DNA of 64,000 nucleotides from Siphonodentalium dalli. Its lineage: Eukaryota; Mollusca; Scaphopoda; Gadilida; Siphonodentaliidae. The notes beneath the pieces are model-generated. The model did no database searches. It had not been told where the DNA came from and worked only from the letters and a program-made list of their open reading frames with translations. The translations under genes were made by a program, and so were the position numbers. Positions 59,150-64,000 of this stretch are shown one piece after another; position 1 is the first letter of the stretch; every line of letters begins with the position of its first letter. The DNA is taken from positions 209,540,151 through 209,604,150 of the forward strand of contig CP136065.1 of the NCBI GenBank assembly GCA_032622095.1, read 5' to 3'.

Positions 59150-59432
59150 TACCAATTATCAAGCGGTGTCCTAGTACTGACGTTTATCAGTAAAACATCA
59201 GAACATCATGCAAAATGTCAACAAGCAATCAGGAATATGCTAATTTTGTCTAATGATCTTGTGTTCTCTCGTTATTGTGGGAGATGATCCTGGTTTTATT
59301 TTTGGATGTTATCCGCCATGCTTCTGCATCATGAAATACATGCACTTTAGTAGTCCCGGGTTAATGCCACTGCATATTGGAAATCCTTAAGTATGTGCAC
59401 ACCTCTCACAATGAACAATCTCCTACACGGTT

Positions 59433-60324
59433 GTGCTTCCAAGGGCGCTTAATGGCTCTGATCTCCTATATTCAACAGACGTTAATGCTCTCTACATAAT
59501 TGAAAATGGTTTCAGTACTTGCATAAAGCACATCCAGAATTGCCCAACAAGGGCGAGGACAAACCTCTCTCGCAGTCTCCTGCGCGTTCTGCTGATGAGT
59601 CAACAGCCATACGTGAGAAAACTTATTTTCCCCGGCGAACTTATCCACTTGCCTGCAACTCGAGACTCTCCTTTGCGAATATTCCTGGAAAACCACATAT
59701 GTGCACCATTTATTCAATGCGAATACCACTGGTTGTGTGAAGACGTCATCGATGTTCTGGAGGTTACAACCTGTCTTGTTATCTTCAAGAATTCCTACTG
59801 CTGGATTCTTCACAAAGAAGACCATTTGGAAGTGACTCGTCAATGCGACAATAAGAGCTCACTATTATGATGCATGGACTCCAGCAGTAACAGTGGTCGC
59901 TTTGCTAATCTTCTCCTTATTCATAACCAACCTCTCAGTCTGGAGTGTGTGGCGACTCATCGCTGCCCACACTAACACGAGTTTCGAACTGAAAAATCTT
60001 GCTAGACTTCTAAATAGATTGTTGTTTGAGAACAATAACCCATGCATTTGTGTGGCCACATATTTAACACTGCAGTTGGACATATTACTGACTCGTGTGG
60101 TTATCGATAGCTTCGATGTCGAACTATTCAGTTACACGGATGTCCTCCCAAACGACCATTTAAATGCTCTGTTGCTTGACAATGCCCAGCTTGGTGTCTT
60201 CGTATCCCAACTGAGTCATGAAGCATCGCATCTGCTGCAGTTCTGAATGTTGGCTGCTCTCAATTGATTCGCCCTGGAAATCGACTACTCTCATGTTTGG
60301 CCTTCTGTGAACTTGACATGCCAC
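59433..60324 (+). pseudogene. LINE ORF2 C-terminal relic
   Basis: RALNGSDLLYSTDVNALYIIE followed by CIKHIQNCPTRARTNLSRSLL parallels the thumb-to-C-terminal transition of the LINE at 50650-50780 (LYGSELM ... KQIQGLPARSRTD). It continues in shifting frames (RKLIFPGELIHLP, then WSVWRLIAAH near 59940 and NALLLDNAQLGV near 60160). No reverse transcriptase core remains. Confidence 0.72.
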
Positions 60325-61105
60325 GGAACGATCACTATTCAAGTTTCAAAAGAAAGCCATGCGCATTATATGCAATATCGTAGCCACACCGAACCACTTT
60401 TTAAGAGGAGAAAGATCCTCAAACAGCATAATCTATCATCTCCAGATCGCATTATTTATGTATAGTTGGAAAAATAAAACTCTCTCATCATCATTCGAAA
60501 AATAATGCAAGCATACACCCATGTATTTAAACAGACAAGCCGGAAGTTTGATGATGACAAAACCAAGAACAAATACCTCATTAATACTTCCAAAACACGC
60601 TTTCCCCAATATATGGAACTACTTGAACGCTTCGCACAGAAATTTTCCAAATAAGGCACAATTCAAAAAGTATATCACCAATAATCTATTATCACAATAT
60701 GGTAATGCTACCATATGTAGAAATCGAGAACGTAAATCCTGCAAAGTAGCAAATGTAAATTACTGACCTGTTATTGGCGTGTCCCAACACGTATGAATCA
60801 TCCTTGTACCCTCACCTTTAATGGGCAATTTAATAATACGTGTATCTTCTTGATTAGCTTAGCCTTAACATTAAACACATTTAAATGTCAAACTGTCCTG
60901 TATTTATAAGACAATTTATCATTGATAAACCCTTGTTGTGATCATTCATTTCTCACATATGAACGCCATATTATCTATACATGTAACATCGTATTACAGG
61001 GGTGGCAGGAAGACGGCCTGTATTGGCCATGCCACCCCTGCACAAGTAAATGTGTATATATAGTATACCACTGTATTGTATAAGTGTTCAAATAAACATT
61101 GAAAC
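60325..61105 (+). mobile_element. 5'-truncated LINE 3' end
   Basis: Starts in an ORF2 end (KKAMRIICNIVA, then YHLQIALFMYSWKNKTL near 60345-60485 in broken frames; 60521-60766 continues open). The 3' region has the self-complementary ggggtggcaggaagacggcc / ggccatgccacccc pair near 61000 and ends caaataaacattgaaac. Imperfect 75-80 bp direct repeats starting atgttggctgctctcaa flank it (60246-60324, 61106-61185). Confidence 0.75.
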
Positions 61106-61266
61106 ATGTTGGCTGCTCTCAAATGATTCGTCTCGGAAATTGACTCTCGGGTTTGACCTTGTGTGACCTTGACATGCCTCGTTGCGGGATGTTATGATTA
61201 CTGCATGTGACAAGAACGCAAATGATTCTAATTTATATTCAACTCAATGACCTCATTTGGCTTCTC

Positions 61267-63440
61267 CTCGTGTGACCCGGGGTAGAATAGGCCTACCGCC
61301 CACTGCGAGGGGTAAAAATCCCCTAATGTGGCACCCTGCTTGCCGTGGGGTGCATCCATTGAGGTGTGGTGTAGGAGTCCTGGAGGTACTATGGCGGCCG
61401 TATCACGTGAGGCATCGACCTGCGGGTGCGAATTAGCTCATGGTCCTCTTTGGTCCTACATCTCTTCAAGATGTGTGGTTGAGATGACCCGGCTCAATCA
61501 ATCGGCTAGTCACGCCTCCACAGTGTTTCAGATTCAATTTTTGTTATATGTTTTATTACTCGTCTGATGTTTGAAATATTGTTTTCTGTTTTTCACGTAT
61601 GATGTTTCTGTTCTCTCCTGTCTCCTTTGTTTGTCCTGCTGATTGTTGAGTGTTGAATCCTGTATTTTTCACGCCTGACTCACCGTGGAGAGGTACCGGG
61701 AGGCTGCTATATGCAGTGACTAAACGGGTCACCGCTTCAGCTATGTATCAGTCTTTGGCCCGACCAGAATTTGAAGGGTAGTCCACGACGGCTGCTTGGC
61801 TAGTTGTCGATTTTTTGCTTTTCGTATGGCAACTCAAAACAAAAAACAACGTATTGCTCACAAGAATGATGACTCACCAAGTTCCAATGATGCTGTGGTA
61901 TTCCCTCAGTACGTGGTTCTTGGCTTTGACCCACATGTGAAGACCTTCTATCTTTGTCATTGATAAAACGCTACAAAACATTGCTGAACAATTCAAATCT
62001 GTCAAACCAATCAGACTGGGCCAATAATCGACTCTCTCTTGGTTGAATGTTCAAGGAAAGTTCAATCTGATGCTCTGCTGCAATTTACAACTATTGCACT
62101 TACACCAGTGTTGGTTACTGCTCACAAGACATCGAATAGTAGCAAAGCTGTGTTGCGACCCGCGATATAGCTGATTCTTCGGAATCATAAATATTGGCGG
62201 AGTTGGCACCACAGGGGGTTACAGAAGTCCGTCGATTTACAAAAACTGTTGATGGTATTCGAGTTCCTCTTAATAGCTATCTTTTTACCTTCAATCGGTG
62301 CGAACATCCGCCGACATTGAAGGTTGGGTACATGAAGATAGATATAAGTACCTATGTTCCAAATTCATTACGATGTTTTAAAAGTCAGGGCTATGGCCAT
62401 GGCCAGGAACATTGTAGAAGTAAAGAAACCATTTGTGCACGATGTTCTGTTTCTGGTCATGATCATTAGGATTGTATAAATCCTAAAAAAATTCGAATTG
62501 TCAAGGTTCGCATCCTGCAATGGACCGTTCGTGTCCATATGGGACTATGAACTCAAGATACAAAGTTTAATCTGAGAAACGGTTATCGTACATGTATGCT
62601 AAGAAATTAGCTGGTGCCAGGCGACCAATTTCTCAAGTCACATACTCGGCTGTCGTTTCTAAGAAAGGTATGTTGATGCCAGCAATCAGACAGAGTGTCA
62701 AACAAAACTTGTCAGTACATCCTTAGCAACACAAGTTAAAGAAAATGATATTTCTCCTGTCGCACAGGCAATGGATACAGCTACTGCAGTTTTTACGTTT
62801 GCTCCGATGCCAACTAAGGAAGTTGATCCCATTGTTCCAAAACAAAAACCTCCAAGGTCTGTCAAGTCTTTTGACTTTTTTAAAAGTTTGATAGATGCTT
62901 CAATCTAAATGGCAAATTTTGTCTGAACGGGACAAAGACCCCATCTAAATGTGTGGAGGGATGCTGGTTTTTGGGTGAGGGGTCACCTACTGAGTCAACC
63001 ACCGGACTGTCAACTTGATGAATTGATACAAACACATGGCAGATTGAACAGATACTAATAATATCTTGCCAATCATCCAGAAAGCGACGTTGTCAGCTAT
63101 TCTAAATATTTCGATATGCAGATGTCTTAATAAATTATTTATATTTGATGAAAATATTTCATGTAGGTTATGTATTTGCTGTTTTCAAAGCAGATTTTGC
63201 TATCGGTTTTGATATTATGTTTTATATGTGTTTGCACAATGGTCAGTTTCTTAATTGCTCTGCCCCAATCGAGCACTCATGCTCTGATTTGTGTGTTTTA
63301 TTTGTATATATTTAGTTTCATTTTAGTCCAATTCAGGGTTACGTCTATACCAATTGCTTCGCATAATTTTGATTCAGTGTTCTCAGTCGTGACGTGGCCT
63401 AGCGGCTAAAACGTCGTAAAATCCTAACCAAACAAACAAA
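61267..63440 (+). mobile_element. LINE with 5' leader, ORF1 and 3' tail but no ORF2
   Basis: Bounded by a perfect 13-bp target duplication catttggcttctc (61254-61266, 63441-63453). It has a leader with gtgtgacccggggtagaata, an ORF1 relic, then about 530 bp of AT-rich 3' region ending aaccaaacaaacaaa. The reverse transcriptase ORF is missing altogether. Both ends being intact suggests that the ORF1-only form itself was retrotransposed. Confidence 0.88.
61826..62908 (+). pseudogene. LINE ORF1 (nucleic-acid-binding, zinc knuckles), broken
   Basis: ORF1 proteins of LINEs bind the element RNA. This one starts MATQNKKQRIAHKND and ends SLIDASI before a stop at 62906-62908, about 361 codons, a usual ORF1 length. 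In shifting frames it shows LAPQGVTEVRRFTKTVDG (62197-62250), FNRCEHPPTLKVGYMK, then knuckle-like CFKSQGYGHGQEHC (second Cys replaced by Ser) and CARCSVSGHDH with a stop before DC. A third Cys cluster and YAKKLAGARRPISQ follow. At least one stop pair near 61966 and several shifts make it non-functional. The family is common in mollusc-type LINEs as far as I recall. Confidence 0.85.
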
Positions 63441-63453
63441 CATTTGGCTTCTC

Positions 63454-64000
63454 AAGTGCAAATATTTATATTCAACAACGATCTGGCCCTCTTGTCACAC
63501 ACATTAACAATATTGCATCATCTTCTCTTATTCTCCTTGCTCTACGTACAATGTACACGTTTTTTCAATGCATGTATGTATACATATAATGTTCTTCCTT
63601 GTATATATCTGCCCATTTATAGACCAGATATCATGGTCTCGTTACCATTTACTTTCTGTTACTGACGTGTTTATGTTCGTCTTACTTGGAGGTCAATAAA
63701 CAACATCACAAGAGGCAACGATCCCCGACATGGGGGCTATAGGATTCCAGAAGTTGACCAAATGAAATGGTCGGTCACCGACAGCATTAACCCTGATCAT
63801 GCGTGGTAAAGCGTGCAATGTATCACATCGGATGCAAAATTAGAGCCAGAATCCTTTCCTTATCTACCTGACTAACACTATGCATCCGCATCGCTATCCG
63901 ACAATGGATTAATTTAGAGTTGTCAGATAAAGGGTGGCGTCTAGCGTTTTCAGTGCGTCGCCTTTCCATGGGCGGAAAACGCTACTGGACCAAACATCAT
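63454..64000. other. Unassigned right edge
   Basis: No recognised gene or repeat. A 73-codon frame at 63444-63665 is not distinctive. Confidence 0.4.

Noticed and set aside
59472-59843. 123-codon minus-strand frame
   Set aside because: It is the shadow of the plus-strand LINE C-terminal relic at 59433-59870, which has recognisable motifs.

Overview
The window reads as AT-rich nuclear DNA of an animal, most likely a marine invertebrate and perhaps a mollusc or other lophotrochozoan. That placement is an inference from the style of the LINE proteins and of the single receptor gene; nothing here fixes the species. There are no operons, no rRNA or tRNA genes that I can support and no CRISPR array. 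Only one intact host gene is convincing: a single-coding-exon class A peptide-type GPCR at 32723-33955 (+), with a strong 3' splice site five bases before its ATG and a candidate 5' leader exon ending at 32394.

Almost everything else is repetitive. (1) Tandem arrays: 24-bp units at 1-796, 78-bp at 4262-4672, 19-bp at 14709-14806, 48-bp at 16455-18520, 28/17-bp at 20136-20340, 49-bp at 34490-35013, 35-bp at 42241-42413, and a second, unrelated 48-bp array at 47748-49542 and 52090-52706. (2) Non-LTR retrotransposon (LINE) remains at 8250-10330, 20361-21916 (-), 21918-24190 (+), 24251-24950 (-), 49543-52089, 59433-61105 and 61267-63440, all broken. (3) Many short DNA transposons without transposase. 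Family A/A' has piggyBac-like CCCTTT termini and TTAA duplications. Family B has AGGYACG termini and TTAA. Family C has GTGACCCGCC termini and an AT-rich target. Family E has CAGTAATGC termini and TA. Family F is a palindromic repeat, family G a TTAA-flanked 364-bp repeat, and K a fold-back element. There is also a 237-bp element with a 9-bp target duplication.

Layout: 1-7350 minisatellites, MITEs and unassigned DNA; 7351-10330 a LINE relic beside a MITE-in-MITE nest; 11000-14700 MITEs and unassigned DNA; 16455-18520 a satellite; 19285-24950 opposed LINEs; 25-30 kb duplicated unassigned segments and G repeats; 31-37 kb the receptor gene enclosed by palindromic repeats; 40-47 kb MITEs, fold-back K and duplication block I; 47334-52729 a three-level nest; 52862-56950 duplication block II; 57019-63440 a TIR element and LINEs.

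The most informative signal is the nesting. Several insertions can be compared with an unoccupied copy elsewhere in the window, or interrupt a LINE reading frame that is restored when the insert is removed, so target duplications can be read directly. The most unusual structures are the 5.4-kb TTAA-flanked element that carries about 50 copies of a 48-bp satellite which itself hosts a LINE, and a hairpin-pair core shared by elements whose termini are otherwise different.
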